The notes below the pieces were generated by a model. The model did not search any database, was not told the DNA's origin, and saw nothing but the letters and a program-made list of their open reading frames with translations. A stretch of 64,000 nt of DNA from Russula earlei (Eukaryota; Basidiomycota; Agaricomycetes; Russulales; Russulaceae): NCBI GenBank assembly GCA_025769875.1, contig JAGFNK010000196.1, positions 1-64,000 on the forward strand, written 5' to 3'. Made by a program: the position numbers and the translations under genes. Below, one piece after another: positions 1 to 10,187 of this stretch (positions are counted from its first letter, which is position 1; every line of letters begins with the position of its first letter).

Positions 1-45
1 TTAGAATCGTTGGTGTGTGGGACCACCAATCTGAAGGAGGGGTAA
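1..45 (+). mobile_element. 3' end of an upstream LTR element (ORF tail and polypurine tract)
   Basis: An open frame runs from base 1 to a TAA at 43-45. The purine-rich run at 32-42 sits directly before the TGTTA start of the LTR at 46, as a polypurine tract does before a 3' LTR. The rest of this element lies left of the window. The reading of this short ORF tail is inference. Confidence 0.45.
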
Positions 46-633
46 TGTTACCGAGTGGTTTGGGGTCCGGAAGATGCCGGAACACCTGAACTATGGACTG
101 CACCGTTTGCATTATGCGTGCGTCAGATCTTGATCGTTTATGTTCCTTGATATCACATTCGGAGCGCGTTGATCGTATCTTTCAGAAGATGTATTGAAGA
201 AGCAATGAGTAGCATTGCTTCTGTCCCAGATGTTCCTGTACCGCCACGTACGTCGATTCCTTGATTGGGGAAGCACTTAATGCTTCCAGCACCGAGATCA
301 TTTACATAGAAGCAACCTCGCTTCTATGAGCCGTGTTTTGCTTCTATAGCACCGACCAGTACTACAGTAGCATGAACCTTATCCCTGTAGGGCTATATAA
401 AGCCCCCAGTAGAAACAGTTGAGCCTTAAGCTCGACTTAGTTTGCCAATCCCAAACAGTTGACTCCTACCCCGTCTGCAGAGCCCCTCTCATCTTGTTGT
501 CATACTCTAGAAGGATCTAACACTCCTTCCCCTCCACGAGTATTGCTTGCTTGACTCAAGCATATCTGCATTGGTAGGACGCGTTTATAGACGCGACTAT
601 TGATCTTATTTAAGGCACTTTGGAGCCTTAACA
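46..633 (+). mobile_element. LTR, family D (588 bp), probable 3' LTR of the left-hand element
   Basis: The segment begins TGTTA and ends TAACA, a perfect inverted terminal pair, and is preceded by a polypurine-like tract. It contains a TATA box (tatataa at 394) and a short hairpin at 419-435. Directly to its right lies a truncated Ty3 pol frame without gag or protease, so this LTR element probably inserted into the 5' part of the Ty3 element. The target duplication cannot be tested because the left end is outside the window. Confidence 0.7.
394..435 (+). promoter_or_regulatory. LTR-D TATA box and start-site hairpin
   Basis: A TATA box (394-400) is followed 25 nt later by ttgagc-cttaa-gctcga (419-435), a 6-bp stem with a 5-nt loop. 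The family A LTR has almost the same arrangement at 5794-5836. The spacing would place the hairpin at the predicted 5' end of the retroelement RNA. Confidence 0.55.
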
Positions 634-652
634 CCCTAGTAGAGAAGAAGAC

Positions 653-3500
653 ATGAAGATAAACCTATTCCCTGATGCACCTAGATCCTTGGATTGCAAG
701 ATTTATCCTCTGTCTCAAGAAGAAAAGGAATACTTAAGGAAATATCTTGAAGAAGAACTTGACAAAGGATACATTAAGCCTGGGGCTTCCAACTATGTGT
801 CGCCAGTATTCTTTATTGGCAAGAAGGACAGTAAAGAAAAAAGGCTGATCATTGACTATCAAAAGCTAAATCAATGGACAATACCAGACAATGATACTTT
901 GGAAAGTATTCAAAGAATTATGGAGAGGATTCAGAACAACGGGCTATTCTCAAAGTTTGACATAGTCAAAGGATACAACAATATGAGGATTACGGAGGAA
1001 GACCAGTCAAAAGCAGCCTTCAAAATGCCTATGGGGACCTACATTCCAAGAGTAATGCAATTTGGACTAAGGAATGCTCCAGCCTACTTCTCGCGTTCAA
1101 TGAGAAGAGATTTTCGATCGATACTTCAAAAATATCCGGAAAATATTGCTAATTATTTGGACGACTGGATTATCATGACCCCTAAAGGGACTCATGCTCT
1201 ACATCGACAAATCGTACATGAATTCCTGGACTTAATGGAACAAAACTCATACTTTTTAAAAGTATCCAAGTGCGAGTTTGAGAAGGAGAGAATAGAAGTC
1301 TTGGGATGGATAGCCGAAGAAGGAAGAATACGAGTAGACCCTTCAAAAATCAAAGGATTAAGCGAGTGGCCAAGGGACTGCAAGGACAAAACAGACATAC
1401 AAGTAACCCTAGGAATGATAGGGTATCATCAACCTTTCATACCAAACTTCTCAACCATAGCCCTGCCGATCACACGTTTACTCAAGAAAGGAGTCCCTTT
1501 CCAATGGACAGATGAATGCCAAGAAGCCGTGGATAAACTGATCAAGGCAATTACAAGTGATCCGATACTCTGGCAGCCAAACTTCAAAAGGCAGTTCTTC
1601 TTGGATGTTGATGCTTCATCCTATGCTCTAGGGGCTATTCTCTATCAGTATGATGAAGACCAATTAAGAAGAGAAGGGGGATATTATTCCAGAACCTTAA
1701 ATTCAGCAGAACGAAACTATGCAGTATGGGATAGAGAATTCTTAGCGCTGGTTGCTGCCCTCAAAAACTGGAGACATCTCTTGCTAGGGTCACCTCATAA
1801 AGTAGTGGTCTTTACAGATCACAAAAACCTGATGTATTATTGAGAACCTCAAAAACTGAGGGACCGAGTAGCAAGATATCTCCCCATAGTGGCACAGTAC
1901 AATCTGGAATTACGACACCAACCAGGGAAGAGAAATAGAGCCGATGGACTATCACGAAGACCCAACTACAGATCAAATGTTCCAGAAAAGGAAGAAATCA
2001 CCGCTTTGCCAGATGAACTGTTCGTTCAAGTTCTAGAAGTTACAGCCATGGAAGAAAGAGTCAAGCTTGACCAAAGAAAGGAAGAAGGAGCAAGACTCCT
2101 GAAATGATGGAAGGACAATTACGAACTCAGAATAGTCAGTGGACAGTGGAGGAAAGATACAGCCCTAGTAGTGACAGGAGGCATGGAAGCATATCAAGCT
2201 ATCCTTCGAGAATATCACGATGGATCAACAGCAGGACATCCAGGGTTGCGCAAAACTTATACTGCGATAAAAAGAGACTATTGGTGGCCCAATCAGAGAC
2301 AAGTGGTTCAAAATTACATGAAAGGATGTGCAACGTGTCAATCAAATAAAACCATTACCAGATGAAATGAGGCACCAATATATCCAATAACACTCAAGAC
2401 AGAAGCAACTCCTTTCCAAACTATAGCTATGGACTTCATCACCAAGTTGCCGCTATCTAGAGGATACGATTCTATACTTACCATAACTGATCATGACTGT
2501 ACCAAAGCAGTCATATTACTCCCCTTTAAAGAAACTATGGGAACGGAAGACCTAGCCAAAATCTATCACAAGAGAGTTTTCCCATTCGTGGGTTTACCAG
2601 ACAAAATTATTTCAGACAGGGATACCCGCTTTACATCAAAGCTCGCCCAAGAAATTTGTCGACAACTCAAAATAGACAGGAACATGAGCACGGCATATCA
2701 TCCCCAGACTGATGGGCAATCAGAAAGAACCAATCAAACGGTGGAAACCATACTGTGAATATATTGCAATTTCCAACAAGACAATTGGGCAGACTTGTTA
2801 CCAGTAACTCAATACATTATCAACTCACATGTCTCCAGTGCTACACAACAGACACCATACGAGTTGTGGATGGGATTTCTTCCCAAAACCTATCAAGCAA
2901 CTACAATAGGGAATTTCCCAAAACTAGAAGAAAGAAAGGAATCATTACAAAAGGCAAGATGGGATGCCCAGAAAGCTATCCTGTTAGGGCATAGACTGCT
3001 GAAGAAGAAAATAGGGTTTAAACCTTATAAAGAAGGAGATAAAGTATGGTTAGAAGGAAAGAACATCAAAACGTTCCAGCCCATGGCCAAACTAGCCGCA
3101 AAAAGACTAGGACCATTCAAAATCAAGGAAGTGATAAGCCCGGTGGCATACAAATTACAATTACCAGACCAATGGAAAGTGCATGACGTCTTCCATGCCA
3201 ACCTCTTACATCCATATCAGGAGATGGAGGAATATGGCGTAAACTATGAAGAACCGCCACTGGATGTCGTAAATGATGAACAAGAGTGGGAACTCGAAAA
3301 CATTTTGGGGTCAAGGCGTGTTGGAAGGAAAAAACAGCTGCAGTATTACATTCGTTGGAAGGGATACTCCTCTGCTCACAACTCTTGGGAGCCAGCCACA
3401 AATCTACACGCCCCCAACCTCATGAAAGACTTTCACAAAGCAAACCCTGCAGCCATCAGGACTATAAAAACCTGCATGGAAAACGACACTGATCCCAGTA
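653..3500 (+). pseudogene. Ty3/Gypsy pol: reverse transcriptase, RNase H, integrase, chromodomain
   Basis: One reading frame runs through the whole stretch, broken only by four TGA stops at 1841, 2105, 2363 and 2756. The RT catalytic box YLDD is at 1154-1165. RNase H follows (DASSYALGAIL near 1610, FTDHKNL near 1810). The H2C2 zinc site of the integrase is near 2215-2350 (H..H..CATC). The integrase core shows D (MDFITK, 2429), D (SDRDTRF, near 2613) and E (GQSERTNQT, near 2716). The chromodomain, with YIRWKGY and NSWEP, is at about 3270-3450 and in known chromoviruses binds chromatin marks to steer integration. Each TGA falls where family members usually have a coding residue, often arginine, for example YY*EPQKL and ETIL*IY. 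The upstream frame enters the LTR end at 634, so the true pol start is lost. Confidence 0.93.
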
Positions 3501-5457
3501 GGCCTTCATCCTCCATTGAAGATCTTTGCAGACAACTTAGTCGCGTCCATATTGATCAATTACTCCCAGTCTTTCTCGACCTTGTCGGTAACAGAACAAC
3601 TATGTCCACAGATGAACGAGCATCACCCTCTTACCATGTCCGAACGCCTTCCCCATCTCTCCCTGACCTTGAGTACCTTGAAACAGTCGTTCCCCCTGGG
3701 CCTACAACAGAAGAATCGACTAGTCCTATTCCCATCACATCTAACTCCCCTACGAGTACCTATGTGGACCCCGATATCCCCGGAGAAGGATGGGAGCGCT
3801 ATGACCCCAGTCAACACCCTGTCTGCATCACTATCCCAAACGACTGGCATGTACTCGTCCCCGCCAAGTATATTCGATGGGGTGTGGGTGGAAACCAGGG
3901 CTCAGAAGAACTGTTCATCTGGGGTTGTCAAGGAAAGGACAAGTTGGTCTTCGGAGAACCCCTATACGCACACCCTAACTACAATCTCTACCCAGAGCTC
4001 CTTCCAGAAAGTGAAGAAGAATACCCTGACATTCTTACAGCCAACATCCCGAATTTCCCTCTCCACATGTTCCACTCCCTCCTCACCTCCGTCACACACA
4101 CGTTGGGAGATGCTGGAGTCGAAGCCGAAATATGGCGCATTAACCAGCATTCCACACGACTCGCTAGCTTGGCTCGACGAAGTCAATTACTTAACAAGCA
4201 ACAGAAAACTATTCAGCGAGAAAGAGATCAATTGGCTCTCGATAGAGCTCGAGTGGAGGATATGTACGAGGGAGCGCATTCTCATCTCCGAGCAGCCAAA
4301 TTCCTCCCTCGTGCACGAGAGATGTGGGCTCTTATCACGAGAGCAAATGGCCCGCGAGGCGTTCTGGAAGGTATGGGACTATGGCAAGAGGAGTTCTTCC
4401 TACCTGAGGTACAAGTCCTTGTTGCCCGCCACGTTGCAGAAAGAGTTAGAGGAGGGGCTGGAAGCGAAGACTCTCAGAACGACGAGGGAGGAGAAGCAGG
4501 ACCATCTTCTAGAGCTCATGAGGAGGAAGAGATTGAGCGAGGAAAGTTTTCTCCCTCCGACCCCCCCTTACAATGCAGGAATGGCTAAATGGTGGCAGCT
4601 CATGTACAAACACAAGTGCCGAAGGTGTGGATGGAAAGGACATTGGGACCGACAGTGCGAAACACCCCATTATGCCTGCATCTCTCGGCGACAATGCATC
4701 GTTCCCAACAATCACAAGTTCTTCCAGCCCATAGAATGGTGCAGTCATCTGAGGCCACTCTTGCCAGAGGAAAGGACCTTGAGGGGACATTTGCGAGGCA
4801 CAGTAAGCGTCTTACAAGATGCAGTGGCTAATGCACGAGCAGCATCAACCGCAGTTGATGATCTCAAGATCACCCTCATGCGCACATATTGTGCAGTAGA
4901 AGGTCTCAAAGACACACTAACCAGTACCACTGTAGAAACTTCTGCTGCGGAGCAACTTGTGGCAACTGTTTTAAACGACGGTACTATGAACCTGGATACC
5001 CCCCTTCCCTCTTTAACTCCGACTCCTATAACCTCACATCACGCTACACCAGCTGAAGCAAGATCTGGGTCAGAGCCCCCACTTACTGGATGAGGGAGGC
5101 GAGGAAGAGGTGGTAACAGGCAACCCTCACGACAGAGTGCTCGACTCAGAGGGACCAGTGCTCCCCCAACTGCGAGACGAGGCGGAGGACTCCCAGGTCC
5201 AAGAGGTTCCCAATGCAGTGCGCCTAGCCTTGACTTCACAACGCATGCCTAGGGCTAGTACCTCTAACCTAGGACTAGCCACGACTCAAGCAGAAATGAA
5301 ACAATATCAATATTACAAGGAGCTGAATTCTCTCGAATACAGTCCAAGGCGTACAGACAGAGATGTCTCCACCCTCCTCACTGAACAAGATGCTCTGGAC
5401 ATTACCGAAGGATGGGAAGGCGAGTGGGTTGAAGGATATCATGGAGTAAGTGACTAG
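3501..5457 (+). pseudogene. C-terminal region after the chromodomain with coiled coil and zinc knuckle, frameshifted
   Basis: The pol frame stays open to 4588, about 360 residues beyond the chromodomain. It includes a Pro/Ser/Thr-rich linker, a segment with GEGWERYDP, and an Arg/Glu/Gln-rich likely coiled coil at about 4180-4260. At the C-run near 4565 this frame ends, while the adjacent frame continues with a CX2CX4HX4C zinc knuckle (CRRCGWKGHWDRQC, near 4618-4660) to a stop at 5091-5093. A second shift near the C-run around 5076 reaches an acidic tail that ends at 5457, just before the polypurine tract. The simplest reading is one long polyprotein broken by two indels. Programmed frameshifting is an alternative. 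A zinc knuckle is normally a Gag feature, so its place after pol is unusual. Confidence 0.6.
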
Positions 5458-5489
5458 GTTGTGCCAGACCTAGCCTAGAGGGGGAATGG

Positions 5490-6035
5490 TGTTAAGATTC
5501 TCTTGTTCTCCGACTGTCATCTGTTTTGCTGACTCACCTGTGATTACTCATATGTCTGGCTTAGTGATTGCTTACTGATCTTGATCATGGTCGCTTACTG
5601 ATTGCTTACTGATTGCTTACTGATTGCTTACTGATTGCTTACTGATTCATGACTGATACTAGGAAAGAATGACTCACGCGTGAGTCATTTCTAACATTCA
5701 TGAATTGCGCTTTCTGTATTTGGATACTACTGGTTCTCAGCTATGTGCACCCCGAGTTTCATACGAATCGGATCAGTAGTTACCGAGATATTGTATAAAT
5801 AGTCTGTGGTACCAAGAAGTCGAGCCTTACGCTCGACTTACTCTCTCAACAAGACAACCATCTTGTCAACTGATCTAAACAAAATATAGTGCAGACTCTA
5901 ACTGAAAGAGGTCCCTCTCTTTTCTACATTCAATCTTCCTGAGATAATATCAAAGGGTTCGAAGTCTAGTGCTTGAACTATATCAAGCAACTCTTTCACT
6001 AAAGAGTCGGTACTAAGATCCGTCAGATCTTAACA
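5490..6035 (+). mobile_element. LTR, family A (546 bp), 3' LTR of the Ty3/Gypsy element
   Basis: It begins TGTTAAGATT and ends AGATCTTAACA, with matching inverted ends. A second, solo copy in the opposite orientation at 37444-37976 confirms both borders. Internally there is an 11-bp tandem repeat (unit tgattgcttac) near 5590-5647, a TATA box at 5794 and a hairpin at 5820-5836. The element seems to have inserted into the LTR of the Copia element that follows. Confidence 0.9.
5794..5836 (+). promoter_or_regulatory. LTR-A TATA box and start-site hairpin
   Basis: The tataaat at 5794 is followed 26 nt later by tcgagc-cttac-gctcga (5820-5836), a perfect 6-bp stem. The solo copy keeps the stem but changes the loop (cttat). 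The same structure occurs in the family D LTR. Confidence 0.6.
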
Positions 6036-6397
6036 ATAATGACATGCTTGCAATACCCCACTTGGAAGGAGTGGAAGGAAGGGTTAGAAAAAATATTTTA
6101 CATATCACATGTGAACCCAGCAAATCACACCAAAAAATAACTCATATTTGAAATAGACTCATATTGGTTTATTATGTCACTTACATCACACCTGTCATTC
6201 CTGTCACTCCCGGAAAATCCCAAAATCCAAGTTCAAGTTCAAGATTCAAGAATTCTCAGTTGGTAAAAGGGGCCCTACTAACCTCAGTCTTGTATGTAAA
6301 AGACTGAGGGAAAAAACGAATGACTACTCTGATTATTTACATGTATGGTCCAGCATTGTCCGTTCACATGCCACCTGGTGGCTGCATGCCCAATACA
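6036..6397 (-). mobile_element. Partial 3' LTR of the Copia element
   Basis: It starts on the minus strand with TGTATTGGGCATGC directly after the purine-rich tract ctagggctgaggggg. It continues AT-rich to the border of the Ty3 LTR-A insertion. No second copy is available in the window to confirm the far end. Confidence 0.6.
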
Positions 6398-7700
6398 CCC
6401 CCTCAGCCCTAGTGGTGTGTGCTCACCCCCATCTCTTTTGTGAATCGCTCATGCTTCTCTTGGCTGAGTCCTTTTGTCAACACATCAGCAATTTGGTCTT
6501 CGGTTGGGGTGAATGCAAGGTCAATTTCTTGGGCGTCAACCTTCTGGTGCAGGAAGTGGTGTCACACTTCAATATGTTTGGTCCTGTCATGGAATTCAGG
6601 ATTCCTGGCGATGGCAATGGTGGATTGGTTGTCAACATGAAGTGTGTTGGGAAGGTGAGGCTCTTGGCCCAGTTCGGTGAGTAATTGTCTCAACCACACA
6701 GCTTCCTTCGCTGCATGCACAGCAGCGATATACTTGGCCTCCATACTTGAGAGAGCTATGGATGTTTGCTTCTTTGAGCTCCAGCTCATTGCCCCACTTG
6801 CCAGCATGAAGACAAAGCCAGAGGTCGACTTCCTGTCATTTACATCGCTGGCCCAGTCTGCATCGACAAACCTGGTCAAGGGTAGTTGGGTGTCGTGCCG
6901 GCATTGGAAGACAAGGCGATGTCTGCTTGTCCCTTGGATGTATCGGATTGTGCAATCGAGCATGTGTTGGTGGTTGTCTCCTGGGCAGGCGGCATGTCAT
7001 CCAAGTGCGGCAACTGCGTACGCAAGGTCAGGTCGTGTCCTCAGCATGAGGTACATGATCGTGCCAATCATGCATTGGTAGGACCTCACATCCACTTTGG
7101 GTGAGTGCACCTTCAAAAGGTGCTCGCTCACAAGGGTTGGAGTACTGATGGGTTTGGCATTTGCCTTCCCAAAACATTCCAGGACCTCCTCAACGTATTT
7201 TTCTTGGGAGAGCGTGATCCACCCTTTCTCTTGGTAATGCATGACATGGATGCCTAGGATCCAAGTAATGTCTCCTAGGTCAGTCATTTCATAGTATCCT
7301 TTTAACTTTTCTTTGTCTGACTTGATCTCAGTTAGACTATTAGATACCATGGTGAAGTTGTCGACATAGAGGGCCAGAATAGATGTGCTCCCAGGGCATT
7401 TTCAGATGAAGACAGTGTGGTCTGCATCCATGTGGGTGTACCCCATATGGGCGAGTGTGGTTTTGATGTTTTTGTACCACATGTGTCCACCCTGTTTCAT
7501 GCTGTATATGGCCTTTAACAGGCAAAGTGCCATGCCTTCGGGCACATAGAAACCTGGGGGTGGTTCCATGTAGATCTCATCCTTTAATTCACCATTTAAG
7601 TAGGCTGATTTTACATCCATTTGGTGAACTTCCAGGTCATTTTCTGCAGCTAGGGTGAGGATGGTGCAAAGGGATGCCATTTTGGCTACGGGTGTGAAGG

Positions 7701-9333
7701 TGTTATGGCATCGCGGCCGTTGTCAGGACTCACTGTTGAACTATCCAGTTCAAGAGCGAGGGATAAGCTCGAAGACAAGTCGATAGATGTCCAAGACCAC
7801 GTGGGCAAGGAGTAGAGTCCAGAGTAGTAACAAATACCAGAGAGGTATTGTTACTGTGAGAGTAGAGCAGTCACACAGAGAAGAGGCCAGGATAGTCACA
7901 AGGGGATGGTCCTTAAAGGAGTATCCCAGGGATGGAGAGTGTCGTAAACAAATGGACAGTCTGAGGACTGTCCGCTACTTTATTGAGCGCTTATATACTA
8001 CAAGAGGACTGCTAAATAGGGAACAAGTCATAACCTTGTTATCAAGCACAATAGAGTGATGGGTAAGAAGTCGGAGGATGCTTACTGAGCATGCTCAGTC
8101 ATGCTCAGTAAGCTGCTGAGTAAGAAGGCTTCTCTCGATGAGTAAGAGCTTCCATTGTCCACGTGTTCACTGCTTTAGTACACGTGCGAGCACCTGGTTC
8201 ATTTTCTGTAGTTAGTTTAGGGCCGGTCATTTGAGGACTTGTAGTTTGGTTAAGGAATAGTGTTATCTTATAAGGCCCTTATATAGTTCTATTAGGGTCC
8301 TTAGAGTCGTCCCTAATACTTCTATTAAGGTCCTTAGTATTGTCTTGTAGTTCGTTCTATAGTCATTAGAGTCGGTCTAATAACACGTTGTAGGACCTTT
8401 GATACTAGGTTAGTGTCTCTTGTAGAGCTCCTAGGGTCGTTCCAAAGGGTCCTTAGGAGGGCTCTAATACTGTCTTTTGTTACTAGAAGGGTTGCCTTTA
8501 AGTGGGGCTTGCTGTATGTCGATTGTGCCGAGAATCGCTCGCGCAACAATGCACACGCGATATTGTGGACACCTCTACTCACCCCTTTTGCTCGTGTGAA
8601 CAGGGTGACACCATAGAGGCTGGGTTTCCTCCTATAAGGAAGGGTCCTTCAAGGGCCCTCTCTGGAGAATGGTTCATGACAGCCGTAAGAGCGTTAGCTC
8701 AGGGTTCAATGGGGCCAAGTCCCTGTGACTTGGTTCAAGGGTTCAGTGGGGGCCGGCTCAGAGAGACCGGATCAAAGGTTTAGCGTCTCAAGGCTGAGTC
8801 AGACAATGACTCAGTCCGCAGACAGAGTCAATCTTCTGGTCTCACAGAAGAGGAGGGTGATGAGAGAGAAGCAGAGGAGGAAAAGGAACACAAAGGTTCC
8901 CTGAGGTGTGTTCAAGGCAAGTAAGGTGTAAGCCAACACAACGCAAGTTGTGATTGAGAGACAGTTTTACAGGGCAAAGGGATGCGACAGGAAATGGGAC
9001 AAAGCTAAGCTTGGGGCATTCCCCAGCTTCTACAGGCGCTTAAATACTGTATGTAGCGAGGCTGTACAGTACTATAAGCAGAACAATAGATAAAGGTAGA
9101 TCAATAGCAAAAGTAACTCAACAATAGGTGAAACACAATAAGTGAAACACAATAGATGAAACACAATAGGTGAAACACAATAAGTGAAACACAATAGATG
9201 AAACGCGGTAGGTGGAACACAATAGGGGATCACCATCACAGGATGAAACCGTAACCGTGGAGACAAGGATAACAAAGGAGAACAATAAGGAGAAGGATTA
9301 TGGACGAACCAAAGAAAGGGGTAAACTACAACA
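7701..9333 (+). mobile_element. Solo LTR, family B, carrying a nested LTR
   Basis: It starts TGTTATGGCATCGCGGCC and ends CTACAACA, flanked by a perfect 5-bp target duplication GAAGG (7696-7700 and 9334-9338). A second copy at 17344-17948 has the same ends. Without the 961-bp nested LTR and its duplicated GCCGT it is about 667 bp. It contains about seven copies of a 14-bp tandem unit (caataRgtgaaaca) at about 9120-9230. It interrupts the Copia RT, so it is younger than that element. Strand is nominal. Confidence 0.93.
7721..8681 (+). mobile_element. Solo LTR, family C (961 bp), nested in LTR-B
   Basis: It begins TGTCAGGACTCACTG and ends GGTTCATGACA, flanked by a perfect 5-bp duplication GCCGT (7716-7720 and 8682-8686). 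Other family C copies lie at 36195, 54300 and 55960. It is the youngest event in this three-level nest. No protein-coding part of its parent retrotransposon is recognisable in the window. Strand is nominal. Confidence 0.95.
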
Positions 9334-10187
9334 GAAGGTTTTGTCAAAGTCAATACCTTCAATTTGCATGAAGCCTTGGGCAACGAGGCAAGCTTTGTAT
9401 TTTATTATATTTCCATCTGGTCCTCTTTTAACTTTGAAGACCCATTTGCAGCCCACTACTTTGTGATTCAATGGGCGCGGCACAATTTCAAAAATGCCCA
9501 TATTTTTGAAAGTGTGTCATTTGTCCTCGCATGCAAGTTCCCATTTGGCTGCATTGGAGTGGGACATGGCTTCGGCATATGACCTTGGGTCTGTGGCCAC
9601 ATTAGTGTGTGCCAGGTTCCCTTGTTCAGTGTGTCAGTTTTGCTGTCCGTACAACATGATGCTATATCAGGGGTTGTCGTTGTGAGTTGGCATGCACCTG
9701 ATGTGTGTGGATCACCTGATGGTGGGTTGTGCAGGTGCATTCCTGCTTTTGCGACTGATGGGCTGGCATTGTGTGGTTTCAGGCTGGGGCAGTGGAGACT
9801 TGTCCATGCCAGTGCCCTGTGGTGCAGCAGATGGTACATGATCCATGCTTTGCGCCCCCTCTGAGTTGCTAACATTTTCTTTGATTTTGTCTGCAGATTT
9901 GTCATTGGATTCGAGAACTACATGCTTGATGCATGGTGTGGGGCCCCCTTCATCAAAGACGACATCACGTGACTCAATGATGTGATGAGTGTAGTGATGT
10001 ACAAGTTTGTAGGCCTTGCGTTGGCGTGCATACCTGAGGAACGTGCACACCAGCTACCTAGTGTTGAGTTTGGTACACTTGCCTTTTGGGACATGAATGA
10101 ATGCATGTGCACCGAAGACATGGAGTTGGGACATGTCTGGCTTGTTCCTGCTCCAGGCTTCTTCCGGGGTCATATTTTTCTGACACC

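Larger units (their letters stand above)
634..6035 (+). mobile_element. Ty3/Gypsy chromodomain retrotransposon (chromovirus), 5' truncated
   Basis: The element runs from an interrupted pol frame through RT, RNase H, integrase and chromodomain, a long C-terminal region, a polypurine tract (ctagaggggg near 5475-5485) and a 3' LTR at 5490-6035. The 5' LTR, gag and protease are missing, removed at the junction with the LTR ending at 633. The domain order (integrase after RNase H, chromodomain after integrase) places it in the Ty3/Gypsy chromoviruses. It carries several stops and frameshifts, so it cannot be autonomous. Confidence 0.93.
6036..10187 (-). mobile_element. Ty1/Copia retrotransposon, both ends incomplete, with nested insertions
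   Basis: On the minus strand it reads integrase C-terminus, reverse transcriptase, RNase H, polypurine tract (rc of 6398-6412) and the start of a 3' LTR (TGTATTGG at 6397 downwards). The LTR is cut at 6036 by the Ty3 LTR-A insertion. The 5' end stops inside integrase at about 10187, where the FunK1 duplicated segment begins. The pol is split between 7701 and 9333 by two nested solo LTRs. Confidence 0.9.
6398..10187 (-). pseudogene. Copia pol polyprotein (integrase C-terminus, RT, RNase H), interrupted
   Basis: From high to low coordinates: an integrase tail with TPEEAWSRNKPD (near 10150) and IIESRDVVFDE (near 9960), typical of Copia integrase C-termini. RT follows with VVGCKWVFKVKR (near 9440), HQMDVKSAYLNG (near 7600), and ALYVDN at about 7360 in the place of the usual YVDD. 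RNase H carries FVDADWASD (near 6850), STSGFVF (near 6820) and SSMEAKYIA (near 6740). Beyond the 7701-9333 insertion the RT frame continues. In-frame TGA stops are at 7402-7404 and 6562-6564; the latter lies in the motif usually read HIEVRHHF. There is also a frame change between RT and RNase H. It is dead as a gene. Confidence 0.92.

Noticed and set aside
3516..4560. A second protein overlapping the pol frame in another frame
   Set aside because: The +1 frame is open for over 1 kb, but only its part after about 4560 shows real motifs (zinc knuckle). The upstream overlap looks like composition, so I treat it as one frameshifted ORF.
653..4588. UGA read as an amino acid (recoded stop) in the Ty3 pol
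   Set aside because: The many in-frame TGA codons tempt this reading, but the intact aminotransferase ends in TGA, the paralogue comparison shows CGA to TGA, and the frames also carry frameshifts.
8413..8783. Small ORFs conserved between 7.8-8.8, 36.3-37.2 and 54.3-55.3 kb
   Set aside because: They recur only because the same solo LTR recurs; start and frame differ in the CpG-depleted copy.
9120..9230. CRISPR-like array
   Set aside because: Units are contiguous 14-mers without spacers, inside a eukaryotic LTR.
9072..9383. Membrane protein with HLLCFTYCVSPIVF repeats
   Set aside because: It is the reverse translation of the 14-bp tandem units in LTR-B.
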